From contig NZ_NKHF01000023.1 of assembly GCF_002744175.1 (NCBI RefSeq), positions 1 to 64,000 of the forward strand: a stretch of 64,000 nt of DNA. The letters run 5' to 3'. Shown here piece by piece: positions 25,541 to 34,641 of this stretch (position 1 is its first letter; every line of letters begins with the position of its first letter). The translations under genes and the position numbers were made by a program. The notes beneath the pieces were generated by a model that ran no database searches, was not told where the DNA came from, and saw nothing but the letters and a program-made list of their open reading frames with translations. Source of the DNA: Pseudoalteromonas piscicida. Lineage in GTDB: Bacteria > Pseudomonadota > Gammaproteobacteria > Enterobacterales > Alteromonadaceae.

Positions 25541-25906
25541 TTAGGAAATAGGCGTCGGCTCTGAGCCATGAAAGTCGAGATACAAGGCTTTTAAATTCGT
25601 TGGGATCAGAGGCCAGCCAAAATCAATACCTTGCTGCGTTGCACACCAAAAAAGGTGCTCTACGTAATATACATCAATGAACTCACGTATTGCAGGACTT
25701 GCATCAACAAGTTGATTACTGATAAATCCCAAATAAGCTTTTGAACACTCCTGCTTTTTGTGATTAAAAGCCTGTGTCGTTAAATCGGCAAATGCTTCCA
25801 TTTGATAGGTTGTTGCCCACGGTTCATGCTTGTCCATTAACGGCCTCACTTCTGGAAACAAGCATTTGATTTGATCGAGTAATCCCTTTATTTCTTTTTT
25901 AGCCAC
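25541..25906 (-). CDS. Hypothetical protein
   Basis: A 121-residue acidic soluble protein I do not recognise with certainty. It has an N-terminal helix starting MAKKEIKGLLDQIKCLF and a mid-region YLGFISNQL...IREFIDVYYVEHLFW that looks like a compact helical bundle similar to DUF7674-type proteins. No catalytic motif. Start codon is preceded by no strong ribosome-binding site. Isolated gene. Confidence 0.6.
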   Translation of the reverse strand: MAKKEIKGLLDQIKCLFPEVRPLMDKHEPWATTYQMEAFADLTTQAFNHKKQECSKAYLGFISNQLVDASPAIREFIDVYYVEHLFWCATQQGIDFGWPLIPTNLKALYLDFHGSEPTPIS

Positions 25907-26140
25907 GAATTAATTGCCCTCATTACAACAAACTCATTAAATTACCTAAAATAACCACAATATACCAGTGCCTGTCCTCTTTATTTCCCTTTATTTGTGC
26001 TACTTCGTTGGGACACATTTTCCCGTAATATGCCGTAACTTGCTGTAATGTATTTAGTCGTTATCAAGTACTAGTATGAACAAGCGGATTGATGAGTTAC
26101 CACTCATCAAAAGGACATTTCTCTTTGTTGTGAGGTTGTT

Positions 26141-27205
26141 ATGTGTACTAGAGTTTTTAATAATTGGGATAGCGCCTATTTGGCGACTGCCAGAAATATG
26201 GATTGGATGTTTATCTTGCCCACCAGCCTATTTGTATTCGAAAAAGGGCTGAAAAAATCGGGGCTTGAGCCAGTTTCGGAACTAGGGGCAATAGCAAGCG
26301 AGAAAACTCGCAACCCTCTTACATGGACATCATCTTATGACAGTGTTGTTGCGATGGTTGGGGATGACAGCAGTGGTTGGGCAGCCTCCGATGGCATGAA
26401 TGCTATGGGGCTGGTAGCAAATGTATTGTACGACTCAGGCGCGACGTACGGTAAGTCAGTATGCAAAAATAAAAAACAACTAAGCGTATTGCGTTGGTTG
26501 CAGTATGTGTTAGACAAGTTTGTCCTTGTTAAAGAAGTCGTTGACGTTTTTAGTAAACAAGAAATTCAGATCCTCGGAGCAGAAGTTCCCAACAGTGAAG
26601 GAAAAACTGCGGCGCTACATTTAATGGTGTCGGATATCAGCGGGGACTCAGCCATTATAGAAGTTAATAATGGTACTTTTCGCATCTACCATAGCGCAGA
26701 TTATCGCGTTGTCACTAATGAGCCGAGCTATGAAGAACAGCTAAAAATTAATGATTATTGGCTGTGGCAATGGAGCGACAAAAACAGTCATCCAAGCCAT
26801 ACGATCCCAGGTGGCCCATATTCAACCGACAGATTCGAGCGCGCTGCGTTTTATCTTAATCACTTAGACTTACCAAACGATGAGCATGACGCCCTTGCAC
26901 AGGCTCGCTCGGTTGCGGCAAGTGCATCTGTACCTCTTGGCTATAATTTTATAAGCAGTGCCAGCCCAAATATATCTAATACCTTGTGGACAACCGTTGC
27001 TGCGCATAGGAGCCAAACCTATTACTTTTGCAATGCTCGCACGCCCCATGTTGCTTGGGTGGAGCTGGCAAACTTTAAGTTTGAATCGCCAGTCAGTGCC
27101 TTCACATTGATAAGCGAAAATCCTTCTGGTGAGTACATCAATAGCACCAGAAACGGCAAATTAAACAAGCATTTTGAACCCACAGAAGATCCGTTCAAAA
27201 AGTAA
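26141..27205 (+). CDS. Linear amide C-N hydrolase (choloylglycine hydrolase/penicillin V acylase family)
   Basis: A 354-residue Ntn-hydrolase of the Cys group. The protein begins MCTRVF, so Cys2 becomes the N-terminal nucleophile after Met removal. Other family marks are the ATARNMDWM stretch (Arg and Asp of the active site), a VANVLY segment and an EVNNGTFRIYHSADYRVVTNEP stretch containing the catalytic Asn region. There is no signal peptide, so it acts in the cytoplasm unless exported otherwise. Family members cleave bile salts, penicillin V or acyl-homoserine lactones; the substrate cannot be chosen. It shares a bidirectional terminator with the convergent gene. Confidence 0.85.
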   Translation: MCTRVFNNWDSAYLATARNMDWMFILPTSLFVFEKGLKKSGLEPVSELGAIASEKTRNPLTWTSSYDSVVAMVGDDSSGWAASDGMNAMGLVANVLYDSGATYGKSVCKNKKQLSVLRWLQYVLDKFVLVKEVVDVFSKQEIQILGAEVPNSEGKTAALHLMVSDISGDSAIIEVNNGTFRIYHSADYRVVTNEPSYEEQLKINDYWLWQWSDKNSHPSHTIPGGPYSTDRFERAAFYLNHLDLPNDEHDALAQARSVAASASVPLGYNFISSASPNISNTLWTTVAAHRSQTYYFCNARTPHVAWVELANFKFESPVSAFTLISENPSGEYINSTRNGKLNKHFEPTEDPFKK

Positions 27206-27215
27206 GGTTTGCTGC

Positions 27216-27258
27216 GCTTTTGAGCCAAACACGCCATAGCTCGTTTTGGCTCAAAAGC
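27216..27258. terminator. Bidirectional terminator
   Basis: GCTTTTGAGCCAAA (27216-27229) and TTTGGCTCAAAAGC (27245-27258) are perfect 14-base complements around a 15-base loop, with A/T runs in the stem ends. It lies between convergent genes and should end both transcripts. Confidence 0.8.
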
Positions 27259-27260
27259 CT

Positions 27261-28070
27261 TTAATTTACCACCATATTCACAGCCATCACTAACAACAGC
27301 ACCGCAAATACCTTTTTAATCGTGGCAACGGGCAAGTGATGCGTGGCTTTAGCCCCCATTGGTGCAGTAAACCAAGAGGTACATACAATTCCCAACAGGG
27401 CTGGCAAATAAACAAATCCGGCAAAACCATCTGTGAGTGCAAGTTGCGCACTACCCGAGCTAATGTATCCAACAGAGCCAAACAGTGCGATAACAATGCC
27501 ACATGCAGAAGCGCACCCAATTGCCTTTTTCATATCAACAGAGAAAAACGTCAACAGCGGCACCAAAAGCGCTCCACCGCCAATGCCTATCATGGCAGAT
27601 AAACCACCGGTGAGCGTCGTTAATACCGTGAGTATACCTTTATTCGGTAACTGTCTTTGAATTGTAGGCTCGTTTTTGCTGCTATAAAACATTTTTATTG
27701 CTATCAATACCACGCTTACTGCAAATACAATACGCACTGCGTTTTCGGGCAATAGTGCAGCCAAAAAACCACTGATAAGTGCACCTAGTGCAACGCCTGT
27801 CATTATCCACGGCGCCAAATCCCACGGTACATTACCATTTTTATGATGGGCGATTGCCGATGAGGTAGAAGTAAATAAAATGGATGCCAGCGATGTCGCT
27901 ACAGCGGCTATGACCACTTGCTCCGGCGGTAACACGTTAAAGTACAATAAAATACTACTCAGCACCGGAACAATAACCAGCCCACCGCCAATACCTAACA
28001 ATCCGGCTAAAAAGCCGACAACACTACCGAGTAGTGCACAATACACAAACAACAATATCAACTCACTCAT
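27261..28070 (-). CDS. TauE/SafE family sulfite exporter-like protein
   Basis: A 269-residue membrane protein with eight or nine helices. The duplicated TauE/SafE signature is visible: GFLAGLLGIGGGLVIVPVL in the first half and GGLSAMIGIGGGALLVPLL in the second. The family exports small organic or inorganic anions such as sulfite or sulfoacetate; the substrate here is unknown. The ATG at 28070 is chosen over an in-frame ATG 12 codons upstream that would add a charged tail before helix 1. Confidence 0.88.
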   Translation of the reverse strand: MSELILLFVYCALLGSVVGFLAGLLGIGGGLVIVPVLSSILLYFNVLPPEQVVIAAVATSLASILFTSTSSAIAHHKNGNVPWDLAPWIMTGVALGALISGFLAALLPENAVRIVFAVSVVLIAIKMFYSSKNEPTIQRQLPNKGILTVLTTLTGGLSAMIGIGGGALLVPLLTFFSVDMKKAIGCASACGIVIALFGSVGYISSGSAQLALTDGFAGFVYLPALLGIVCTSWFTAPMGAKATHHLPVATIKKVFAVLLLVMAVNMVVN

Positions 28071-28252
28071 TCTACTTTTCTCTTCTTTTAGTTGAGGCGC
28101 AATCACCTAAGTGAACAATACGGGCGTTGCTTTTAGCCTTTCCTGCCACCTAAGCGCTGGCGAGTATAACAACATAAGGCCTTGGTATTGGTGCTTTTGA
28201 CTTAGATAAGCCTTGAATATTCCTCACGTTTTACTTGAAACAAATGCAACTT

Positions 28253-28276
28253 AGACATTTAGCAGTCTAGACTTTC
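28253..28276 (+). promoter_or_regulatory. Tandem MetJ-like boxes upstream of mesX-mesD
   Basis: Three consecutive octamers, AGACATTT, AGCAGTCT and AGACTTTC, match the MetJ met-box AGACGTCT at six, six and five positions. MetJ binds tandem boxes with S-adenosylmethionine as co-repressor. The site lies 260 bases before the mesX ATG, leaving a long leader in which no further element was recognised. Confidence 0.5.
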
Positions 28277-28536
28277 AGAAATCCAGTTGGATTTATTCCA
28301 AGATTGCCCAAAATTTCTGCATATGCAACTGGATAAAGTGCATCACTCTACGTAACTCATGAATCAGGTTCATGTTTTATGTGAAATAAAACCGTTTTTC
28401 TTCATCTGGTGATCCACGTATAAATCTCACATCACTTAATGTTCGGCACACCCACAGCGTAACTGTGTATCTCTGTTTAACGCAGTGAAACGTCATCGCC
28501 GAGCACGTCAGCATTAGAATTGGATACCAAAAGATC

Positions 28537-29514
28537 ATGAATAACGAGTTTACTTTCACTATTAAGCGCATTCGTCTTGACGAGAATTATCACCCGTCAA
28601 ACAGCACACGGATCACCACCAACTTTGCTAATTTAGCAAGAGGCGAGAGCCGCCAACAAAACTTACGCAATGCTTTGCAGATGATTGATAATCGCTTTAA
28701 CGCATTGGCTAACTGGGATAACCCAAAAGGCGACCGCTACTCAGTTGAACTTGAGATTGTCTCTGTTGATATGGACATTGCGGGTAGCGGTCAAACTTTC
28801 CCGTCAATAGAAGTGTTAAAAACCAATATCATTGATCATAAAACTAATGAACGTATCGAAGGGATTGTCGGCAATAACTTCTCATCTTACGTCCGTGACT
28901 ATGACTTTAGCGTACTACTACTTGACCATAATAAAGATAAACCTAAATTCAGCATTCCAGCTAATTTTGGCGACTTACACGGTAAGCTGTTTAAATATTT
29001 CGTAGACTCTGAGACTTACAAAAGTCACTTTAGTAAACCACCTGTGATTTGTTTGAGTGTATCGGATAACAAGACTTATCATCGCACCGAAAACCAACAC
29101 CCAGTGCTTGGCTTTGAGTATCAACCAAATGAATCATCGTTAACTGAACAGTATTTCAAAAAGATGGGCCTACAGGTGCGCTACTTTATGCCACCAAATA
29201 GCGTTGCACCGCTGGCTTTTTACTTCTTTGGAGACTTGCTAAATGACTACACCAACCTTGAGTTGATCAGTACCATCAGCACCATGGAAACATTCCAAAA
29301 GATCTACCGCCCAGAGATTTACAATGCCAATGCGGTGGCCGGCAAGTGCTATCAACCAAACTTGAAAAACTCTGATCACTCGCTAACACAAATTGTTTAT
29401 GACCGTGAAGAGCGAAGCAAGCTGGCGATTGCGCAAGGCCGATTTGCCGAAGAGCATTTTATCAAGCCTTACCAAACCGTGCTTGAACAGTGGTCTGCGA
29501 ATTACGCTTTATAA
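28537..29514 (+). CDS. mesX: DUF1852 protein, methionine synthase partner MesX
   Basis: A 325-residue protein of the DUF1852 family (FTIKRIRLDENYHPSNSTRITTNFANLARGESR at the start; QIVYDREERSKLAIAQGRFAEEHFIKPYQ near the end). From published work on folate-independent methionine synthases, MesX is needed together with MesD for methionine formation in some bacteria, in an oxygen-dependent way. No membrane segment or signal peptide. It is followed 28 bases later by mesD, and MetJ-like boxes lie upstream, both consistent with this role. Confidence 0.85.
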   Translation: MNNEFTFTIKRIRLDENYHPSNSTRITTNFANLARGESRQQNLRNALQMIDNRFNALANWDNPKGDRYSVELEIVSVDMDIAGSGQTFPSIEVLKTNIIDHKTNERIEGIVGNNFSSYVRDYDFSVLLLDHNKDKPKFSIPANFGDLHGKLFKYFVDSETYKSHFSKPPVICLSVSDNKTYHRTENQHPVLGFEYQPNESSLTEQYFKKMGLQVRYFMPPNSVAPLAFYFFGDLLNDYTNLELISTISTMETFQKIYRPEIYNANAVAGKCYQPNLKNSDHSLTQIVYDREERSKLAIAQGRFAEEHFIKPYQTVLEQWSANYAL

Positions 29515-29542
29515 TCAACGGGAATATGGAACAGTATTTATT

Positions 29543-30583
29543 ATGAAAACACTCTTACCAACCTCGACCGCTGGCAGTTTACCTAAGCCTGCATGGCTTG
29601 CTCAGCCAGAGACCCTGTGGTCACCTTGGAAACTAGAGGGCGACGAGCTTATTGATGGCAAAAACGATGCGCTACGTATTGCTTTGCAAGAGCAACGACT
29701 TGCCGGAATTGATATCGTGAGTGACGGTGAGCAAACCCGTCAGCACTTTGTAACCACTTTTATTGAACACCTAAGCGGTGTGGATTTTGAGAAGCGTCAA
29801 ACCGTTAAAATTCGCGACCGCTATGATGCCAGCGTACCTACTGTGGTTGGCCCAGTATCTCGCCAAAAGTCGGTTTTTGTTGAAGATGCCAAATTTTTAC
29901 GCAGCCAAACAGACAAACCTATCAAATGGGCATTACCAGGTCCTATGACGATGATAGATACGCTGTATGATGACCACTACAAAAGCCGTGAAAAGCTAGC
30001 ATGGGAATTTGCGAAGATCCTTAACCAAGAAGCCAAAGAGCTGGAAGCCGCTGGAGTCGACATTATTCAATTCGACGAACCTGCGTTTAACGTGTTTTTT
30101 GATGAGGTCAACGACTGGGGCATTGCAGCGCTTGAGCGTGCTATCGAAGGACTAAAATGCGAAACCGCTGTGCATATTTGCTACGGCTACGGTATTAAAG
30201 CCAACACCGACTGGAAAAAAACCTTAGGCTCAGAATGGCGTCAATATGAAGAGGCGTTTCCTAAGCTACAAAAATCCAATATCGATATCATCTCTTTAGA
30301 GTGTCATAACTCTCACGTGCCCATCGACTTGTTAGCGTTGATCCGTGGTAAAAAAGTGATGGTTGGTGCGATTGATGTTGCAACCAACACTATCGAAACG
30401 CCAGAAGAAGTTGCCAACACGCTACGTAAAGCCCTTGAGTTTGTTGACGCCGACAAACTCTACCCATGCACTAACTGCGGCATGGCGCCACTTTCTCGTG
30501 AAGTGGCAAGAGGTAAACTAGCCGCATTGAGCGCAGGGGCAAAACTTGTGCGCCAAGAGCTATTAGCCAAAAAATCAGCTTAA
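29543..30583 (+). CDS. mesD: Core-MetE-like methionine synthase MesD
   Basis: A 346-residue catalytic domain of the MetE type without the N-terminal folate-binding half of cobalamin-independent synthase, as expected for MesD. It carries TAGSLPKPAWL at the start, SDGEQTRQHFVTTF, PGPMTMIDTLYD, DIIQFDEPAF and the zinc-site elements HICYGYG, SLECHNSHVP and PCTNCGM. ATG 29543 is chosen because the upstream extension in the same frame overlaps the mesX gene and lacks homology. It makes methionine from homocysteine with an unusual methyl donor; which donor is used is not settled by sequence. Confidence 0.88.
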   Translation: MKTLLPTSTAGSLPKPAWLAQPETLWSPWKLEGDELIDGKNDALRIALQEQRLAGIDIVSDGEQTRQHFVTTFIEHLSGVDFEKRQTVKIRDRYDASVPTVVGPVSRQKSVFVEDAKFLRSQTDKPIKWALPGPMTMIDTLYDDHYKSREKLAWEFAKILNQEAKELEAAGVDIIQFDEPAFNVFFDEVNDWGIAALERAIEGLKCETAVHICYGYGIKANTDWKKTLGSEWRQYEEAFPKLQKSNIDIISLECHNSHVPIDLLALIRGKKVMVGAIDVATNTIETPEEVANTLRKALEFVDADKLYPCTNCGMAPLSREVARGKLAALSAGAKLVRQELLAKKSA

Positions 30584-30948
30584 TAAGCGTTGTGCTAGTA
30601 AACGCGCTAACAGCCAGATAAAGTTTAAACTATGTGCCGCCTTCAAGGAACGATAGTGGCGCAGCTTTACAAGCTTGTTCATCGTCCAGCTTTATCGAAT
30701 CACAAAGGTGCACGCTAAGTTCTCAATCCTACATAGCTTTGTAAATCAAGATTCAACACCCTAAATACTATTCACTTCCATGCCAACTAACCAAGCGTAG
30801 ATTACTGTTACACGGTGAATGAAGGGTGATTAATGCACCACACATCTGGTTCACATTTACATTAAAAATTTACATGTGATTATTTTATGTTAGAGTAAAT
30901 CGCTCCCAAATTGAGAACACACTAACAGATCTTTTTGGACTTTTAGGT
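30584..30948. other. Gap after mesD
   Basis: About 365 bases with no credible coding frame. Short inverted pieces around 30600-30700 (CCAGATAAAG...CTTTATC-type arms, GCCGCC...GGCGC) might end the mesX-mesD transcript but lack a T-run. Confidence 0.35.
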
Positions 30949-31221
30949 ATGAGTCGGTTGGTGGTGAAAGTTGCTACTATGGAAGCACCAAAAACTACAT
31001 CAGCCACTTTAAAGTTGTCTTACGTCGAAAACAGCGCACCATCTAGAGATAACAACATTTGAGGTGCTGGTAGGTTGTTTGAAGCGACCTCCCAATTTGA
31101 ATCCTCAGAGTCTATGAATGAATTCATAACTAATGCTGCTGAGCATGGTATAGAAATATCTTTTAATGGTAGTTGGTCCTGTCCTCACTGTAGTGTTGTT
31201 ATTAGTGACTCAGCTGAATAG
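30949..31221 (+). pseudogene. Small frame with an internal TGA
   Basis: From ATG 30949 the frame reads MSRLVVKVATMEAPKTTSAT... to TGA at 31060-31062, then continues open as GAGRLFEATSQFESSESMNE..., ending GSWSCPHCSVVISDSAE and TAG at 31219-31221. Both halves share one frame. A CPHC pair suggests a small zinc-binding protein. It may be a 90-codon gene with a nonsense mutation, or two separate small proteins (an ATG at 31114 starts the second). I do not recognise a family. Confidence 0.4.
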
Positions 31222-31243
31222 AAATTGAGAAAGAGGTAATAAA

Positions 31244-31471
31244 ATGGATATTTTAAATATGATGAGAGACGGTACTATTGGTGTCTTACCAGGCATGATT
31301 ATAATCCAAACAATTCCGATAGCAATCGTCAGCTATTTGCTAGCTAGAGCCAAGTATAGAAATACTTTTGCTGCCGCTCTTTTAGGATTAATCCCCGTAC
31401 TAAATTACCTTGTGCTGGTATATTACGTTGGCATACCAAAGCAGGAACAAGTACCAAATAAAAAAGTGTGA
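31244..31471 (+). CDS. Small two-helix membrane protein
   Basis: A 75-residue protein with hydrophobic segments at about 13-33 and 43-63 and a charged C-terminus. An AGAGGTAAT site precedes the ATG. It starts 22 bases after the broken CPHC frame, so both probably came in together. The family is not known to me. A MITE-like fragment lies about 135 bases downstream. Confidence 0.6.
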   Translation: MDILNMMRDGTIGVLPGMIIIQTIPIAIVSYLLARAKYRNTFAAALLGLIPVLNYLVLVYYVGIPKQEQVPNKKV

Positions 31472-31605
31472 ATGTGAATGACAAGTTAACTCTTCCATAT
31501 AAACTGTGTGCAGGAGTTAACTATAAGCACCTTCAAGTATCTTGCGAATAAGATAGATCATTATAGATAATGGACAGCCACCTCAAACCTACCCATGTAC
31601 TAGCT

Positions 31606-31710
31606 AACCTGAACATCGGATAATTAATGCTTTTCTAGCAGCCAGTTTTACCGCTAACTGCGTTGAAAACTTCGTTTTTAAACTACTAAATGGCAAATTT
31701 TTAGCCTTGT
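31606..31710 (-). mobile_element. MITE-like element, copy 3 (partial, inverted)
   Basis: AACCTGAACATCGGATAATTAA (31606-31627) is the right terminus of the element in reverse orientation, followed by CTAGCAGCCAGTTTTACCGC and AACTGCGTT, the reverse of the copy 1 interior. Similarity fades near 31710 with no second terminus. It lies directly downstream, in the minus sense, of the truncated XRE gene. Confidence 0.65.
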
Positions 31711-31726
31711 GAAACATGCTACCAAC

Positions 31727-31828
31727 TTAAAATAAACCCGATAACAAATGTGAGAGCAAATGAGATTGACTCCAAGCTTTGGATTCCCTAAGTTGCTTTA
31801 GCTTTACTTTATCTAATTTCATATCCAT
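31727..31828 (-). pseudogene. Truncated XRE-family regulator, N-terminal remnant
   Basis: A minus-strand frame with a good GGAG site starts at ATG 31828 (or 31822) and reads MDMKLDKVKLKQLRESKAWS, then QSHLLSHLLSGLF and a stop. The first 25 residues match the start of XRE helix-turn-helix proteins (K-L-K-Q-L-R-x-x-K-A-W-S-Q-x-H-L). The frame then degrades before the second helix of the HTH, and a MITE-like fragment begins 17 bases further on. It cannot be a functional regulator. Confidence 0.55.
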
Positions 31829-32152
31829 TACTACTTTCTCCGATAATAATCATGCTAAATATTATCTTTAAAAATCATCACGTTAGGTGTGTCACTCATA
31901 CGGCAGTTTTACGTTATTGTTGTGTCATGACCAGAGCGCCACGTAGATCATACCAAAATCAAGTTAATGAGCTACGGATAGTACGCATTGTATCCAGCAG
32001 AACTATTCTTTGTCTCTCGTAAACAACCTTCTTACACTCCCCTTCATTTGATACATCGAGTTTTTATTTCGTTCTATCGCGTATTGGGTGACATTGAATT
32101 GCACCTGAATAACTATGTAGCTCTCAATAAAAACGATATTAAAGGTGGCGAT

Positions 32153-34186
32153 ATGCCTTTTGGATTGAAACGGACGCTCATTTGCACTTTACTGGCTTGC
32201 ACTGCATTGCCAACACTCGCACAGACTGAGGTGGGATTACAGGCTAAAGACATTTTTGAGCTGGAATATGCAAACGACCCACAAATATCACCAGATGGTA
32301 CTCAAGTTGTTTATGTGCGTAACAGTAATGATGTAATGAAGGATGCTAAGCGACAAAACCTCTGGCTCGTCAATACCAAGTCGGGCGCACAATCGCCACT
32401 TTTTTCTGATGAGCACAATTACAGTCAACCTCGTTGGTCACCAGATGGCAGCAAAATCGCTTTTGTGAGCAATGTATCTGGCAGCACTCAAATCCATGTC
32501 CATTACGTTCCGCAAAACCGCACAGCACTGCTAACGCAGCTGCAATCGGGAATAAGTGGGTTAACTTGGTCACCAGATGGCAAATGGCTGGCTTTTAGCC
32601 AAAAGGTTGCTGAAAAACCAGCGGTGATCGCCAAAATGCCAGAAAAGCCAAAAGGCGCGAAGTGGTCTGACTCTGCCATCGTTATTGACAAAGCCTATTA
32701 TCAAGCCGACGGCAGAGGCCTTATCAAACCAGGCTATCGCCAGATCTTCGTGTTACCGAGTGAAGGGGGCACGCCACGCCAATTAACCTCTGGTAATTAT
32801 CACCATAGTGGTAAACTCGCGTGGCGAGCTGACGCAAAGGCCATTGTATTTTCAGCAAACCGCATTGCAGACTGGGAATACAAGCGCCTAGAAGGCGACT
32901 TATTCGAAGTTGATTTTAACCGTAATATCACGCAGCTTACGTCTGCTCCTGGTCGTGAGTACGCACCTAGTTTTTCTGAAAATGGTAAACAGCTGGCTTA
33001 CCTTAGTGCATCGAACGCGCTAAACCCTTACCGTAATAGCAAACTGAATATTATGGATTGGCAGGACAAAACCTCCCACATGATTGCCAAAGACTTCGAC
33101 CGCTCAATCCAAGACCCAACTTGGATTGGCAGTGATAGATTGGCGATGACTTACGATGACCATGGCAAGCGAAAGCTCGCGAGCATCACCACAAAAGGTA
33201 AAATTACCGACATCACAGATACGCTCTCAGGTACAACCCTTGGTCGCCCTTATCTAAGCGGTGAGTTCAGCGCTAACTTTGATGGAGAAATTGCCTTTAC
33301 GCAAGGGTCGAGTGAGCGCCCAGCAGACGTCGCCATTACAACAAGAAAAGGCAAAGTAACGCAATTAACCAATCTAAACGAAGACCTACTTGCACATAAA
33401 ACCCTTGGTAAAGTGCATGAGATCACATATAGCTCGTCGTTTGACGGAGAGAAAATTCAGGGCTGGTACATTACACCACCAAACTTTGACCCGAAAAAAC
33501 AATATCCATTACTACTAGAAATTCACGGCGGCCCACACTTAGCCTATGGTCCGCATTTCTCGGCAGAGTTACAGCGCTATGCCGCTGAAGGTTACGTGGT
33601 GTTTTACGACAATCACAGAGGCAGCAGCTCTTACGGCGAGCGCTTTGCGATGTTGCTGAAGTACAAATACAGCTCAAAAGAAGACTTTGCCGACCATAAC
33701 TCAGGGGTAGATGCGATGCTTGAGCAAGGCTTTATCGACAAAGATAACTTGTTTATTGCTGGCGGTTCTGCCGGTGGTATCGCAACGGCTTACGCGATTG
33801 GCCTAACGAACCGTTTTAACGCCGCGGTTGTAGTTAAACCTGTGATCAACTGGCTGAGTAAAGTGCTGACCGCCGACAGTGGTCTTGGCCAAATTCCAAC
33901 GCAATTTCCAGGTATGCCTTGGGAACATGTGGACCACTATTGGCAGCGCTCACCGCTTTCGCTCGTTGGCAACGTAACTACACCTACCATGCTAATGACG
34001 GGTGAAGAAGATTTACGTACACCAATGGCCGAAACCGAACAGTTCTATCAAGCACTTAAGCTACGTAAAATTGACTCTGTACTGGTAAAAATTCCCGGAG
34101 CACCACATGGGATAGCTGGCCGCCCTTCTCGGATGATCAGCAAAATCGAGCATACGCTTGCTTGGTTTGAGAAATACAAAAAATAG
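32153..34186 (+). CDS. S9 family (prolyl oligopeptidase-type) serine peptidase
   Basis: A 677-residue secreted or periplasmic peptidase. Signal peptide MPFGLKRTLICTLLACTALP with cleavage after LAQ-like residues, then a beta-propeller built from WD40/PD40-like repeats (ISPDGTQVVYV, RWSPDGSKIAFVS, TWSPDGKWLAFS) and a C-terminal alpha/beta-hydrolase domain. Catalytic Ser is in GGSAGG, Asp in GEEDLRTP, His in GAPHG, as in acylaminoacyl-peptidases (S9C). ATG 32153 has an AAGGTGG site and the signal peptide, so longer starts are unlikely. A clear terminator follows. Confidence 0.92.
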   Translation: MPFGLKRTLICTLLACTALPTLAQTEVGLQAKDIFELEYANDPQISPDGTQVVYVRNSNDVMKDAKRQNLWLVNTKSGAQSPLFSDEHNYSQPRWSPDGSKIAFVSNVSGSTQIHVHYVPQNRTALLTQLQSGISGLTWSPDGKWLAFSQKVAEKPAVIAKMPEKPKGAKWSDSAIVIDKAYYQADGRGLIKPGYRQIFVLPSEGGTPRQLTSGNYHHSGKLAWRADAKAIVFSANRIADWEYKRLEGDLFEVDFNRNITQLTSAPGREYAPSFSENGKQLAYLSASNALNPYRNSKLNIMDWQDKTSHMIAKDFDRSIQDPTWIGSDRLAMTYDDHGKRKLASITTKGKITDITDTLSGTTLGRPYLSGEFSANFDGEIAFTQGSSERPADVAITTRKGKVTQLTNLNEDLLAHKTLGKVHEITYSSSFDGEKIQGWYITPPNFDPKKQYPLLLEIHGGPHLAYGPHFSAELQRYAAEGYVVFYDNHRGSSSYGERFAMLLKYKYSSKEDFADHNSGVDAMLEQGFIDKDNLFIAGGSAGGIATAYAIGLTNRFNAAVVVKPVINWLSKVLTADSGLGQIPTQFPGMPWEHVDHYWQRSPLSLVGNVTTPTMLMTGEEDLRTPMAETEQFYQALKLRKIDSVLVKIPGAPHGIAGRPSRMISKIEHTLAWFEKYKK

Positions 34187-34192
34187 CCATAG

Positions 34193-34214
34193 AAGCCGCG
34201 CATGCGGCTTTTTT
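34193..34214 (+). terminator. Terminator of the S9 peptidase gene
   Basis: AAGCCGC-GCAT-GCGGCTT followed by TTTT, starting seven bases after the stop. Confidence 0.88.
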
Positions 34215-34511
34215 CAGCAAAAATATTACCGCGCTCTTCTATCAGTGCGGTTTTAATTTACGCGTATCACTCCTTCGAAAAAAGCACTTTATCTGCATTG
34301 GCACTGCTCCTCCTTAGGCTTTCAGCAAGAGAAAGAGTGAATCTCACCCAACCAGATTCTCACGTCAGTTTAATCTAGTTCTACCCTCATGACGGGCTCA
34401 ACCTCATCGAAAATCACGCCCCAGCTAATGCATTTGTGAAAATACACACTTATCAGACCACTTCCACCGAATTGCATTAACTAATTGATATTTAGGAATA
34501 ATGCATTCGCT
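34215..34511. other. Gap before the porin
   Basis: About 300 bases with no gene recognised. AT content rises toward the porin. Confidence 0.45.
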
Positions 34512-34598
34512 ATGAATAATTTTTCCTCGAAGAAGGATTTTTTAATTATATTTTTCACTTTTCTCTATATTTTAGCTTTGGTAAGCTACGCGCTTTAG
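34512..34598 (+). CDS. Possible 28-residue single-helix membrane peptide
   Basis: MNNFSSKKDF followed by LIIFFTFLYILALVSYAL: a short charged start and one hydrophobic helix, ending 43 bases before the porin ATG. The ribosome-binding site is weak and poorly spaced (GGAA about 16 bases upstream). It could be a small membrane protein or a regulatory leader peptide; chance cannot be excluded. Confidence 0.3.
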   Translation: MNNFSSKKDFLIIFFTFLYILALVSYAL

Positions 34599-34641
34599 CT
34601 AATTTGTACCTATCTAGTTACAATCTTTAACAGGGTAACCT

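Noticed and set aside
31060-31062. TGA as a selenocysteine codon in the small CPHC frame.
   Set aside because: No SECIS-like hairpin follows immediately, the position is not near a redox motif, and the second half has its own ATG. A nonsense mutation or two genes is simpler.
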